Shown here: positions 23,489 through 30,642 of the stretch, piece by piece
Position numbering within the stretch: position 1 is the stretch's first letter
Layout of the letters: the number at the start of each line of letters is the position of its first letter
Source of the DNA: an uncultured Lachnospiraceae bacterium
GTDB lineage: Bacteria > Bacillota > Clostridia > Lachnospirales > Lachnospiraceae
Assembly (NCBI GenBank): GCA_934370915.1
Contig: CAKRNI010000001.1
Coordinates: forward strand, 1 to 54,043
Direction of reading: 5' to 3'
Length of the DNA stretch: 54,043 bases
The notes under the pieces: model-generated
Databases searched by the model: none
What the model was told of the DNA's origin: nothing
The model's input: the letters and a program-made list of their open reading frames with translations, nothing else
Translations under genes and position numbers: made by a program

Positions 23489-23653
23489 ATGTTTAAGTTG
23501 TACGGCCGATACAAATTGAAGAATGGGGAAATAGGACGCGCAGTAGACATCCTGGGTGATGGAGAAGCTTGTATCTTTGAATTTGAAAAAAGAAATTTAG
23601 AGGATAGCGTTGATACAGTGTTTTGGAAAGATGTTGAAGAAGAATTGAGATAG
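23489..23653 (+). CDS. DUF4926-like putative immunity protein
   Basis: 54 residues. The beta-rich sequence YKLKNGEIGRAVDILGDGEA with CIFEF resembles DUF4926 proteins (pattern GD-GTVV-VYGDG-AFEVEF) that accompany DUF6883 toxins. Starts 4 bp after the MuF-DUF6883 stop, so co-expressed with it. Role as antidote is inferred from pairing. ATG 23489 is preferred to upstream 23465, which overlaps the fusion gene. Confidence 0.65.
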   Translation: MFKLYGRYKLKNGEIGRAVDILGDGEACIFEFEKRNLEDSVDTVFWKDVEEELR

Positions 23654-23737
23654 TACCACCAGTCAGAAATGGCCGGTGGTATTTTTATACCCATAAAGCA
23701 GGATATCAATTTGATTTGTAGCTTGCATAGAAAACAC

Positions 23738-23766
23738 TTGACTTTTGGAAGACATAAATATATAAT
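23738..23766 (+). promoter_or_regulatory. Internal promoter before RHH gene
   Basis: TTGACT (23738-23743), 17 bp, TATAAT (23761-23766). A textbook vegetative promoter within the late operon, driving a small regulator apart from late transcription. Confidence 0.75.
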
Positions 23767-23800
23767 CTGATTTATGGAAGGCAAAAGTGAGGTGATTTAG

Positions 23801-23974
23801 ATGTCTCCAAGAACAGGACGGCCAACAGACAATCCTAAATCGTTTAAAATTACAGTTAGACTGGATGCAGATGCAAATGAAATTCTTGAAGCATATTGCA
23901 GACAAGAAGGTATTGAAAAAGGTGAAGCTGTAAGAAGAGGGATAAAGAAATTGAAGGCTGAACTACAAAAATAG
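23801..23974 (+). CDS. 57-residue ribbon-helix-helix regulator
   Basis: MSPRTGRPTDNPKSFKITVR then LDADANEILEAYCRQEGIEK and GEAVRRGIKKL: a strand followed by two helices, the CopG/Arc RHH fold with a basic N-terminal arm. Has its own promoter and GTGAGGTG ribosome site. The following hairpin (AGAGCGTTG/CAACGCTCT, 23972-24009) ends its transcript. Probably autoregulatory and possibly controls the adjacent ORF6N gene. Confidence 0.7.
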   Translation: MSPRTGRPTDNPKSFKITVRLDADANEILEAYCRQEGIEKGEAVRRGIKKLKAELQK

Positions 23975-24013
23975 AGCGTTGCCCGACTACCAATCATAAC
24001 AACGCTCTACCGC

Positions 24014-24057
24014 AGAAGTTTCCTTCTGTAAATATTATAATGCAGCAGGAAACTTCT
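24014..24057. promoter_or_regulatory. Inverted repeat around ORF6N promoter
   Basis: AGAAGTTTCC (24014-24023) and its exact inverse GGAAACTTCT (24048-24057) flank a TATAAT box. The half-sites AGTTTC and GAAACT are those of the early operator family at 4086-4451, here with a wider gap. Confidence 0.5.
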
Positions 24058-24089
24058 TTCAAGAACCAAAATTTGAAAGGAGTTTTATT

Positions 24090-24803
24090 ATGCAGTTACC
24101 ACAAGCAATAGAGGTGCAGGGAAAAAGAGTGCTGATGACAAGACAACTTGCAGAGGCATATGGTACTGAGAGGCAGATTATTTCAAATAACTATACCAGA
24201 AATAAGAAAAGGTATGTTATGGGAAAGCATGTAATCATTCTTGAAGGAGAGGAACTTAAAGGATTTAAAGCGAGTCATCAAATTGATGACAACCTTAAAT
24301 TTGCTCATACACTTTATCTCTGGACCGAAAAAGGAGCGCTTCTCCACGCAAAATCCTTAAATACAGACAAAGCATGGCAGGTGTATGATTTTCTGGTTGA
24401 TTTCTATTTCCGGGCTAAGGAACCGAGACCAGAGAAAACGGAGGTAGTTCCTGCGGCGACCCAAATGGAACCAGCAAAAGAAAAGACACCAGAGAGAAAG
24501 GTGTGTCAAGATGAAATAGGTATTTTCAAGATTTTGTTGAAGATGGCAGAACAGAGAGGATTGGTTGTAAAGACAAAGCCATTATTAGCAGTAAAGAGTT
24601 ATTTACATGGAGAGAGACTTGCAATCGCCCCGAATCTATCATTGAAAGAAGTTAATTACGAACTCGCATTTGAATTATTTCATTCTGTGGTCAATTGCGA
24701 TCAGGGAAATATGATCAATACGCCATTACGAAAGTATTATAATACTCAGGCGGAAAGAGCAGCAAATTTAATTATTCAGTTATTAGACATCAAAACATCA
24801 TAA
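24090..24803 (+). CDS. ORF6N-domain antirepressor-like protein
   Basis: 237 residues. N-terminal ORF6N domain (KRVLMTRQLAEAYGTERQII, NYTRNKKRYVMGKHVIILEG, then LYLWTEKGALLHAKSLNTDKAW), related to KilA-N. The C-terminal half is unclassified. It is the third antirepressor-type gene, placed oddly inside the head operon with its own control region, which suggests a regulatory moron inserted with the RHH gene. Confidence 0.85.
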   Translation: MQLPQAIEVQGKRVLMTRQLAEAYGTERQIISNNYTRNKKRYVMGKHVIILEGEELKGFKASHQIDDNLKFAHTLYLWTEKGALLHAKSLNTDKAWQVYDFLVDFYFRAKEPRPEKTEVVPAATQMEPAKEKTPERKVCQDEIGIFKILLKMAEQRGLVVKTKPLLAVKSYLHGERLAIAPNLSLKEVNYELAFELFHSVVNCDQGNMINTPLRKYYNTQAERAANLIIQLLDIKTS

Positions 24804-24814
24804 AACATAGAATG

Positions 24815-24845
24815 AACGTCCTTCTACAGAGGGGCGTTCTTTTTA
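24815..24845 (+). terminator. Terminator after ORF6N gene
   Basis: GAACGTCC pairs with GGGGCGTTC (one mismatch), followed by TTTTTAT. It closes the inserted regulatory unit. Confidence 0.75.
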
Positions 24846-24853
24846 TACGATTT

Positions 24854-24869
24854 GTTGCGACGTCGCAAC
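24854..24869. repeat. 16-bp palindrome, copy 3
   Basis: GTTGCGACGTCGCAAC; here the dyad extends to 22 bp through flanking TTT and AAA. It lies between a terminator and the ribosome site of the 45-residue gene. Confidence 0.95.
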
Positions 24870-24888
24870 AAACAAGGAGGTGATCACG

Positions 24889-25026
24889 ATGGGAATTTTT
24901 AAGTGGATCAGACAGCACCGGTGCAGCCATCACTACCGTAAGCATTGGAGCCGGGATTCCGGTTCATATGGCGGATATGTGATGCGCTGCACATTATGCG
25001 GGAAAGAGAAGGGGCGGTATGATTGA
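24889..25026 (+). CDS. 45-residue Cys/His-rich small protein
   Basis: Preceded by AAGGAGGTGATCACG. CSHHYRKHW in the middle and CTLCG near the end give a Cys-His-His-Cys-Cys arrangement suited to zinc binding. Unrecognised; overlaps the next gene by 8 bp. Small zinc-ribbon-like proteins are common next to head genes in Clostridia phages. Confidence 0.55.
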   Translation: MGIFKWIRQHRCSHHYRKHWSRDSGSYGGYVMRCTLCGKEKGRYD

Positions 25027-25210
25027 TATTTTTTGTACCGGAGCATCCTTCTATGGCGTAAAGCTCAGCTATGCAGCAATGGAAATCATTATGAGAGAGG
25101 ATTTTGTAAAGGATCAGGACTTTATTGAGTTTGTCTTTGAAGACGGGACAAAAGGAGCAGTCCGAAAGGGTACAGTCATTGGTTTCACAGAATCAACAGT
25201 AGAGGTTTAG
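25019..25210 (+). CDS. Hypothetical 63-residue protein
   Basis: Overlaps the preceding gene (ATGATTGA). Beta-rich C-terminus (FIEFVFEDGTKGAVRKGTVI), unrecognised. Followed by a terminator-like hairpin at 25211-25236. Head-decoration or regulatory roles cannot be told apart. Confidence 0.55.
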   Translation: MIDIFCTGASFYGVKLSYAAMEIIMREDFVKDQDFIEFVFEDGTKGAVRKGTVIGFTESTVEV

Positions 25211-25236
25211 ACACGCTTAAAAGGCGTGTTATTTTT
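25211..25236 (+). terminator. Hairpin before scaffold gene
   Basis: ACACGC pairs with GCGTGT and is followed by TATTTTTAT. The 80 bp after it hold another dyad and the scaffold ribosome site. A terminator here implies antitermination or a new promoter for the capsid genes. Confidence 0.6.
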
Positions 25237-25341
25237 ATGCCCTGCCATAAGGCATAAAACTGGGCGCTACTCTGCCGGGAGTATAACCGGACGATCCCAA
25301 TACCCGGAGAGCGGGAATAAAAATCTATGGAGGTAAGCACG

Positions 25342-25947
25342 ATGGAATGGTTAAAGACAATTTTAGAGAAGGCAGTGATCACCGACGGGAAGCTGGACGT
25401 TGATGCCACTATGAAGGAAATCAATGCGGAGTTCCCGAAGCATGCAGTACCGAAGCAGGACTACAATGACAAGGTGAAAGAACTGGGAACAGCCAACGAC
25501 ACGATCAAGGACCTTAAGAAAAATAATGCGGACAACGCAGATCTGCAGAAGAAGGTCAAGGACTATGAAGTAGAAGTGGCAGGACTTAAAACAGCAGCGG
25601 CGAATACCAAAAAGGAATACGCCTTAAAGGATAAGCTGAAGGAAGCTGGTGCTGTAGATGCAGATTACATCATTTACAAGCAGGGCGGTCTGGATAAATT
25701 CACATTTGACCAGGATGGTAAGGTCATCGGTCTGGATGATGTTCTCAAACCGATGAGAGAAGCTTCTCCGCACCTGTTTAAGAATGCCGGCGGAACTGGT
25801 GGCTATAATCCGGCAGGAGGCGGAAATCCTCCAGGAAATAATCCGTTTGCAAAAGAAACATACAACCTGACAGAGCAGGGACGCCTGTTCAAACAGAATC
25901 CTGAGCAGGCCAGACAGCTGGCAGCTGCGGCCGGAGTAAAACTTTAA
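25342..25947 (+). CDS. Capsid scaffolding protein (GP20-like)
   Basis: 201 residues of the phage minor structural GP20/scaffold family: an N-terminal LKTILEKAVITDGKLDVDAT, a long coiled coil (about 45-100) and a Gly/Pro/Asn-rich flexible region (YNPAGGGNPPGNNPF) before the C-terminal capsid-binding helix. Directs assembly of the capsid protein encoded next. ATG 25342 follows GGAGGTAAGCACG. Confidence 0.88.
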   Translation: MEWLKTILEKAVITDGKLDVDATMKEINAEFPKHAVPKQDYNDKVKELGTANDTIKDLKKNNADNADLQKKVKDYEVEVAGLKTAAANTKKEYALKDKLKEAGAVDADYIIYKQGGLDKFTFDQDGKVIGLDDVLKPMREASPHLFKNAGGTGGYNPAGGGNPPGNNPFAKETYNLTEQGRLFKQNPEQARQLAAAAGVKL

Positions 25948-25965
25948 GAAAGAGAGGAATTTTAA

Positions 25966-26970
25966 ATGGCAGGAACAACCTTACAGGACGTAATTGTCCC
26001 GGAACTTTTTAACCCGTATGTGCTCAATCGGACAATGGAGCTGTCTGCGCTGGTGCAGAGTGGCATCATTGCGAATAACTCAGAGTTCGATGCTTTGGCA
26101 TCCCAGGCGGCGCCGACCGTTAACATGCCGTTTTTTGAGGATCTGACAGGAGAATCTGAGCAGGTGATCGAGGGAGCAGATCTTGAAGATAATAAGATCA
26201 CATCAAACAAGGATGTGGCAGCAATTCTCCGTCGCGCAAAGATGTGGTCCGCGACAGATTTATCCGCAGCACTGGCCGGAGCGGATCCGATGAAGGCAAT
26301 TGGTACTCTTGTGGCACGCTTCTGGGAACGTGACATGCAGAAGGAGTTAATTGCCATCCTCGGTGGTGTATTTGGAACTGTGCCGGCCGGTGGATCCGGA
26401 ACTCCGCCGGCAGAGACCAGGCTTGAAAGCAACATTCTGGACATTTCCGGATTAAGCGGTGCGAAAGCAAACTGGTCCGGAGCTGCGTTTATTGATGCAG
26501 AACAGAAGTTAGGTGATGCGAAGGCGCAGTTAACCGGTGTCTGCATGCACTCTGCAACAGAAGCATATCTGAAAAAACAGAATCTGATCGAGACCGTGCA
26601 GCCGTCCAATGACGTTGCATTTGGTCTGTATCAGGGAAAACGCGTTATCGTCGATGATGGCTGTCCGGTATCTGACGGTACCTACACGACGTATCTCTTC
26701 GGTAACGGGGCTGTAGCACTTGGAAATGGTCATCCTGTTGGATTCGTACCGACTGAGACCGATCGTGCAAAGCGCAAAGGTTCCGGTGTCGATTATCTGA
26801 TCAACCGTAAGACCATGATCCTGCATCCGAGAGGGATCGCATGGCAGAATGCTGAGGTGGCAAAGACCGAGGGTCCGTCCAGAACTGAGGTGGCAAACCC
26901 GAAAAACTGGAGGCCGGTCTATGAGCCGAAGCAGATCCGTATCGTGGCATTCAAGCACAAACTGGGATAG
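25966..26970 (+). CDS. Major capsid protein
   Basis: 334 residues of the HK97-fold capsid family common to PBSX/SPP1-like phages: VIVPELFNPYVLNRTMELSA at the N-arm, PFFEDLTGESEQVIEGADLE, VAAILRRAKMWSATDLSAAL, and VDDGCPVSDGTYTTYLFGNG with a C-terminal HPRGIAWQ. Directly downstream of the scaffold. High expression expected; codon use is GC-balanced like its neighbours. Confidence 0.93.
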   Translation: MAGTTLQDVIVPELFNPYVLNRTMELSALVQSGIIANNSEFDALASQAAPTVNMPFFEDLTGESEQVIEGADLEDNKITSNKDVAAILRRAKMWSATDLSAALAGADPMKAIGTLVARFWERDMQKELIAILGGVFGTVPAGGSGTPPAETRLESNILDISGLSGAKANWSGAAFIDAEQKLGDAKAQLTGVCMHSATEAYLKKQNLIETVQPSNDVAFGLYQGKRVIVDDGCPVSDGTYTTYLFGNGAVALGNGHPVGFVPTETDRAKRKGSGVDYLINRKTMILHPRGIAWQNAEVAKTEGPSRTEVANPKNWRPVYEPKQIRIVAFKHKLG

Positions 26971-26978
26971 GAGGCGTT

Positions 26979-27332
26979 ATGACATTTTCGGAGATGTTAG
27001 AGAAAGTGAAGAATAACCTGAAAATCAAGGATGACACACGGGATCTTAGCATCTCCGATGTCATCCTCGAAGTCTGCGATTACTGCAATCTGAGCAAGGA
27101 GAAACTTCCGGAACATTTGGAACCCTTTATTCGCAAGAAGGTGAAAGATGCGATGGATTATGAAGCAGTGAAAGGAACCGGTTATCAGCAGGACATTGCC
27201 AGCATTAAAGAGGGTGATGGGAGCATTACCTACGCCACGGGTGGCAGTAACAGCCGTGAGGGCATATACGGTTTGTCAGATGCTGATAAAACGGTACTGC
27301 GGCGTTACAGGAGGTTGAGAGGATATGTTTAA
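26979..27332 (+). CDS. Head-tail connector protein
   Basis: 117 residues; helical N-terminus with DVILEVCDYCNLSKEKLPEH, then DKTVLRRYRRLRGYV at the end, as in phage DNA-packaging/head-tail connector proteins (gp6/gp15-like). Follows the capsid gene by 8 bp. Ring-forming adaptor beneath the portal. Confidence 0.8.
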   Translation: MTFSEMLEKVKNNLKIKDDTRDLSISDVILEVCDYCNLSKEKLPEHLEPFIRKKVKDAMDYEAVKGTGYQQDIASIKEGDGSITYATGGSNSREGIYGLSDADKTVLRRYRRLRGYV

Positions 27333-27663
27333 CCCTTATGAAGTAATGTATGATTCGGTTATGGATGTGTACCGGTATCAGGACAAAAAGGATGACGCCG
27401 GTTTCGACGCGTCCGGCGAGAGTCTGGTGGCATCCAGCGTAAAGTGCCGTTACAGCATTTCAAATCAGGGAACCGCAGGAAGCCCGGTGCCTTCCCTGCA
27501 GGCGGCTAATCAGCTCTTCTACGGACTGGAAACAGATATCCGGGAAGGTGACAAAGTGGTGGTCATGCTGCGCAATGGACAGAAGGTAAAGCTTCGGGTT
27601 GGAGAGGTGCACCCTTACAGCTTTCAGTACCAGTGTAGGGTAGAGAGGGATGAGAAGGCGTGA
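27325..27663 (+). CDS. Head completion / stopper protein
   Basis: 112 residues, beta-rich, of the minor capsid/head-closure type placed second after the capsid gene (DVYRYQDKKDDAGFDASGES, GDKVVVMLRNGQKVKLRVGE). Overlaps genes on both sides by 4-8 bp. Confidence 0.7.
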   Translation: MFNPYEVMYDSVMDVYRYQDKKDDAGFDASGESLVASSVKCRYSISNQGTAGSPVPSLQAANQLFYGLETDIREGDKVVVMLRNGQKVKLRVGEVHPYSFQYQCRVERDEKA

Positions 27664-28076
27664 GCAGTTCCAATTATCGAAGAAATAAGGCGGCGCTGGA
27701 TGCGTTTCGGAAAGATCTGGAAGCAGAGATGGGAGATCTCTCGGAAATCGATATCAAGCTCTTAAACCAGGCAGTGAACGAAGGGGTGCGGGACATCAAA
27801 AAGAATACACCGGTACGAACCGGACATTTGAGAAAGTCCTGGCGGTCGGCTCCTGCGGTAAAAGGACCATCTGGAGTCAAGAAAGTTCTGGTCAATACGG
27901 CGGACTATTCGGAGTTTGTAAACTATGGACACAGAGTTGTAAGCCGATCGGGAAAGACAACAGGATTTGTTTCGGGGCATCACATGCTGGAGAAAGGCGT
28001 TTCCTATATCGACAGGCGGCTGATGGAACTTTTCAAAGCTGAAATCGAACGGATCAGGAGGGAACACGATGGTTGA
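27660..28076 (+). CDS. HK97 gp10-like tail-completion protein
   Basis: 138 residues. GVRDIKKNTPVRTGHLRKSW is the signature of HK97_gp10/minor capsid proteins. GTG start overlaps the preceding stop (GTGA). Joins head to tail. Confidence 0.85.
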   Translation: MSSSNYRRNKAALDAFRKDLEAEMGDLSEIDIKLLNQAVNEGVRDIKKNTPVRTGHLRKSWRSAPAVKGPSGVKKVLVNTADYSEFVNYGHRVVSRSGKTTGFVSGHHMLEKGVSYIDRRLMELFKAEIERIRREHDG

Positions 28077-28527
28077 GAGTCTATATAAAGCGATTGCCGC
28101 GGAATGCCGCTCATCTGTGCCGGAGTTTAAGAAGATCTACCGGGATAACATCCCCCAGAACATGGAATTTCCGTGTATTTTGGTGGAAATTACGGAAACG
28201 ACAGCAAACCGGCGTCTGTCAGAAAGACAGCGGATCAAACAGAACTTTGATGTTCAGTATTTCCCTGGTGATGAAAGCGAAAACCGCAGAAAAGAATGTG
28301 AAAAAGTAAAACAGGAGATGCTCCGGCGTTTTGATGTGATAAGCGCCGACGGCATCTCTTTTTATGTCAGGAGCAAAAGTGCATCTATCGTGGACGATGT
28401 CCTTCACCTGATGTTCGATGTGACCTACACCGAATACGAGAAGAAAGAGATCCCGAAGATGGAAGAAATGAACACAAATTTAGAAACGGAGGAAAAAGAT
28501 GGCAGGAACATGGGAAAGCCAGAATAA
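28069..28527 (+). CDS. Tail terminator-like protein
   Basis: 152 residues of the DUF6838-type tail terminator family (LYKAIAAECRS, MEFPCILVEITETTANRRLS, QNFDVQYFPGD). Overlaps the sheath gene by 29 bp. Caps the tail tube at the head-proximal end. Confidence 0.75.
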   Translation: MVESLYKAIAAECRSSVPEFKKIYRDNIPQNMEFPCILVEITETTANRRLSERQRIKQNFDVQYFPGDESENRRKECEKVKQEMLRRFDVISADGISFYVRSKSASIVDDVLHLMFDVTYTEYEKKEIPKMEEMNTNLETEEKDGRNMGKPE

Positions 28528-29548
28528 GGTCATTCCGGCAGCGTACATCAACCTTGTTACCAATACACCGTTGAGCATCACGGCCGGAGACCGGGGAACT
28601 GTGGCGTTGACACAGGAACTGTCCGTGGGAGATGACGGTGCTATCTATCGCATCACAGCGACGGAGGCAAATTATCCGGAGAACGCAACTGCAACGGATA
28701 AGAAACTGGCAAATCTGGCGCTTCTGGGAGCCAAGACGGTGCTTTTATATAAGCTTCCGTCAAATCATACGGATGATCATGTGGAAGCAATGCTTGCGAA
28801 GTTGAAGACGGAAGACGCAAACGTGATTGTGTATCCGTATCAGAAGTCCACGACATCTGCATCAACCGCTCAGCAGACGATCGCGAACTGGGTTAAGGCA
28901 ATGCAGGAAGAGGAAGGAAAGAACATTACGGCGGTTTTGACCAATTATGTTGCAGACAGCCAGTATGTGATCAACAACGTACAGGGAGTAACGCTTTCAG
29001 ATGGATCCACACTGACTGCAGCAGAAACAGGTGCATGGATCGGCGGTGTAACGGCCGGGGCGAAGATCACGGAATCCAATACCGCAAGAAAGTTTGTCGG
29101 CGCGATCGATGTAACACCAAGAATGACAAAGACGGAGATGGAGACGGCGATCAAGGCAGGAAAGCTGATCCTTACTGTGGACAAGTCCCAGAATGTCACG
29201 GTCGTGGCAGATGTAAACTCGCTGACAAGCACGACACAGACCCTCGGGGACATCATGAAGCAGAATCGGTCTGTACGTACTGCGTGCGGAATCCGGGAGG
29301 ACATCGGAACGGTCTGGGATTCCAACATCAAAGGTAAGTACAACAATAACGAGGAAGGACGATCTATTTTCAAGAGCGCCCTGGTTGAGTATTTCGCTGA
29401 TCTGGAACGCCGTGGTGCGATTCAGAATTTCAGTGCAGATGACATCACAGTAGAAGCCGGAACGGCGATCAACGCTGTGGTAGTAACCGTTGCGGTTCAG
29501 CTTGTTGGCAGTATGGAGATTGCCTACATCACAGTAAATCTGACGTAA
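28499..29548 (+). CDS. Contractile tail sheath protein
   Basis: 349 residues, PBSX XkdK-like. MAGTWESQNKVIPAAYINLV and a C-terminal sheath domain (GAIQNFSADDITVEAGTAIN, MEIAYITVNL). Presence of a sheath shows the phage is a myovirus. Short relative to T4 sheath, as usual for this group, because insertion domains are absent. Confidence 0.92.
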   Translation: MAGTWESQNKVIPAAYINLVTNTPLSITAGDRGTVALTQELSVGDDGAIYRITATEANYPENATATDKKLANLALLGAKTVLLYKLPSNHTDDHVEAMLAKLKTEDANVIVYPYQKSTTSASTAQQTIANWVKAMQEEEGKNITAVLTNYVADSQYVINNVQGVTLSDGSTLTAAETGAWIGGVTAGAKITESNTARKFVGAIDVTPRMTKTEMETAIKAGKLILTVDKSQNVTVVADVNSLTSTTQTLGDIMKQNRSVRTACGIREDIGTVWDSNIKGKYNNNEEGRSIFKSALVEYFADLERRGAIQNFSADDITVEAGTAINAVVVTVAVQLVGSMEIAYITVNLT

Positions 29549-29560
29549 GGAGGGAGACAG

Positions 29561-30034
29561 ATGGCAAATTATACACAGCTCAGTGATACCCTCGGTGGAT
29601 CTGAAGGAAAAGGCTTTATCACCCGCAGCGGACAGAACCGTGAAATGTTTGAGATCTCGAAGATCGATGCACATGTCACACTGACTGTTGCAGAGAAAAA
29701 GCTTCTCGGGCACCGCATGAAGCAGCATAAAGTTGTTGGAGCAACCGGAGAGGGATCCGGCACCTTTTATTTCATGAATTCGGATGCATTAAAAGAGTTT
29801 CTCGGATACAAAAAGAACGGCGTTTACCCGGCATCCACCCTGCAGTTCCTGAATGAAGATCCGCAGTCTACAGTAGGCCGGCAGACAGTGACTCTGTTCC
29901 ATGTGATCTTAAAGACAGTTCCGGTCGCATACCTGGAAGACGACAGTGAGGATCCGATCACGTTTGATTCTGATTTTACATTCGATGACTGTGACTGCCT
30001 TGAGGCGTTCCAGTTACCGGAGAATTTTAGATAA
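29561..30034 (+). CDS. Tail tube protein (XkdM-like)
   Basis: 157 residues, phage_tail_2 / XkdM family: beta-barrel with FEISKIDAHVTLTVAEKKLL and DDCDCLEAFQLPENF at the end. Forms the inner tube surrounded by the sheath encoded upstream. Confidence 0.9.
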   Translation: MANYTQLSDTLGGSEGKGFITRSGQNREMFEISKIDAHVTLTVAEKKLLGHRMKQHKVVGATGEGSGTFYFMNSDALKEFLGYKKNGVYPASTLQFLNEDPQSTVGRQTVTLFHVILKTVPVAYLEDDSEDPITFDSDFTFDDCDCLEAFQLPENFR

Positions 30035-30046
30035 GGAGAGAAGACT

Positions 30047-30466
30047 ATGGCAGATATGAAAGAAATGGATTTATATGGTTTTTTACATCCGGAAGTAACT
30101 CCGGATAAAGAGATTGTCGTATCCAACCGTTTTAAAACAAAAGGAGGGGATCCTCTTCCTTTTGTGATCAGACCGCTGACACAGGATATCTGTGATGTGA
30201 TCCAGAGAGGCTGCATCAAGACGGATAAGAAAGGAAACCAGACATTTGACCGTGTAAAGTATGTGGCAGAGACAACGGCAGCCGCGGTGGTATTCCCGGA
30301 TCTGAAGAATGCAGAGCTTCAGAAAACTTATGGCGTAATCGGGGAGGTCTCGCTCCTCAAAAAGATGCTTTACACAAATGAATATGACCGCCTGATCGAT
30401 GAGGTCCAGACACTTTCTGGTCTGGAGAATTTCGACGATTTGAAGGATGAAGCAAAAAACGCATAA
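30047..30466 (+). CDS. Tail assembly chaperone (XkdN-like)
   Basis: 139 residues with LYGFLHPEVTPDKEIVVSNR and FVIRPLTQDICDVIQ, the XkdN/DUF phage tail chaperone family. Binds tape measure during tail assembly. Near its end the heptamer A-AAA-AAC (30454-30460) sits in the correct phase for a -1 slip, yielding a longer product that ends at 30627. Confidence 0.88.
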   Translation: MADMKEMDLYGFLHPEVTPDKEIVVSNRFKTKGGDPLPFVIRPLTQDICDVIQRGCIKTDKKGNQTFDRVKYVAETTAAAVVFPDLKNAELQKTYGVIGEVSLLKKMLYTNEYDRLIDEVQTLSGLENFDDLKDEAKNA

Positions 30467-30627
30467 GGCATAATGATCTGGAATTTTGTCTGGCTCATTA
30501 TGCCCTGCAGAAACTGCATATTCTCCCTGAAACACTGGCAACGATGCCGATCAGGGAGAAAGCAATCGTATTAGCAAGTATTGAACTTCGAATTGAGGCG
30601 GAGAAGAGAGCTGCGAATAAGCATTAG
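30460..30627 (+). CDS. -1 frameshift extension of tail chaperone
   Basis: In the -1 frame after the slippery AAAAAAC, an open frame of 55 codons runs to TAG 30627 (LEFCLAHYALQKLHILPETL, then EKAIVLASIELRIEAE). It has no start codon or ribosome site of its own. The arrangement equals the lambda G/GT chaperone pair; the extension probably contacts the tape measure protein encoded next. Confidence 0.8.
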   Translation, partial: RIRHNDLEFCLAHYALQKLHILPETLATMPIREKAIVLASIELRIEAEKRAANKH

Positions 30628-30642
30628 GGAAGGAGGAACCAC

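Noticed and set aside
24851..24872. 22-bp palindrome as a transcription terminator
   Set aside because: It lacks a U-tract, an ordinary terminator already ends at 24845, and the same core occurs inside a gene.
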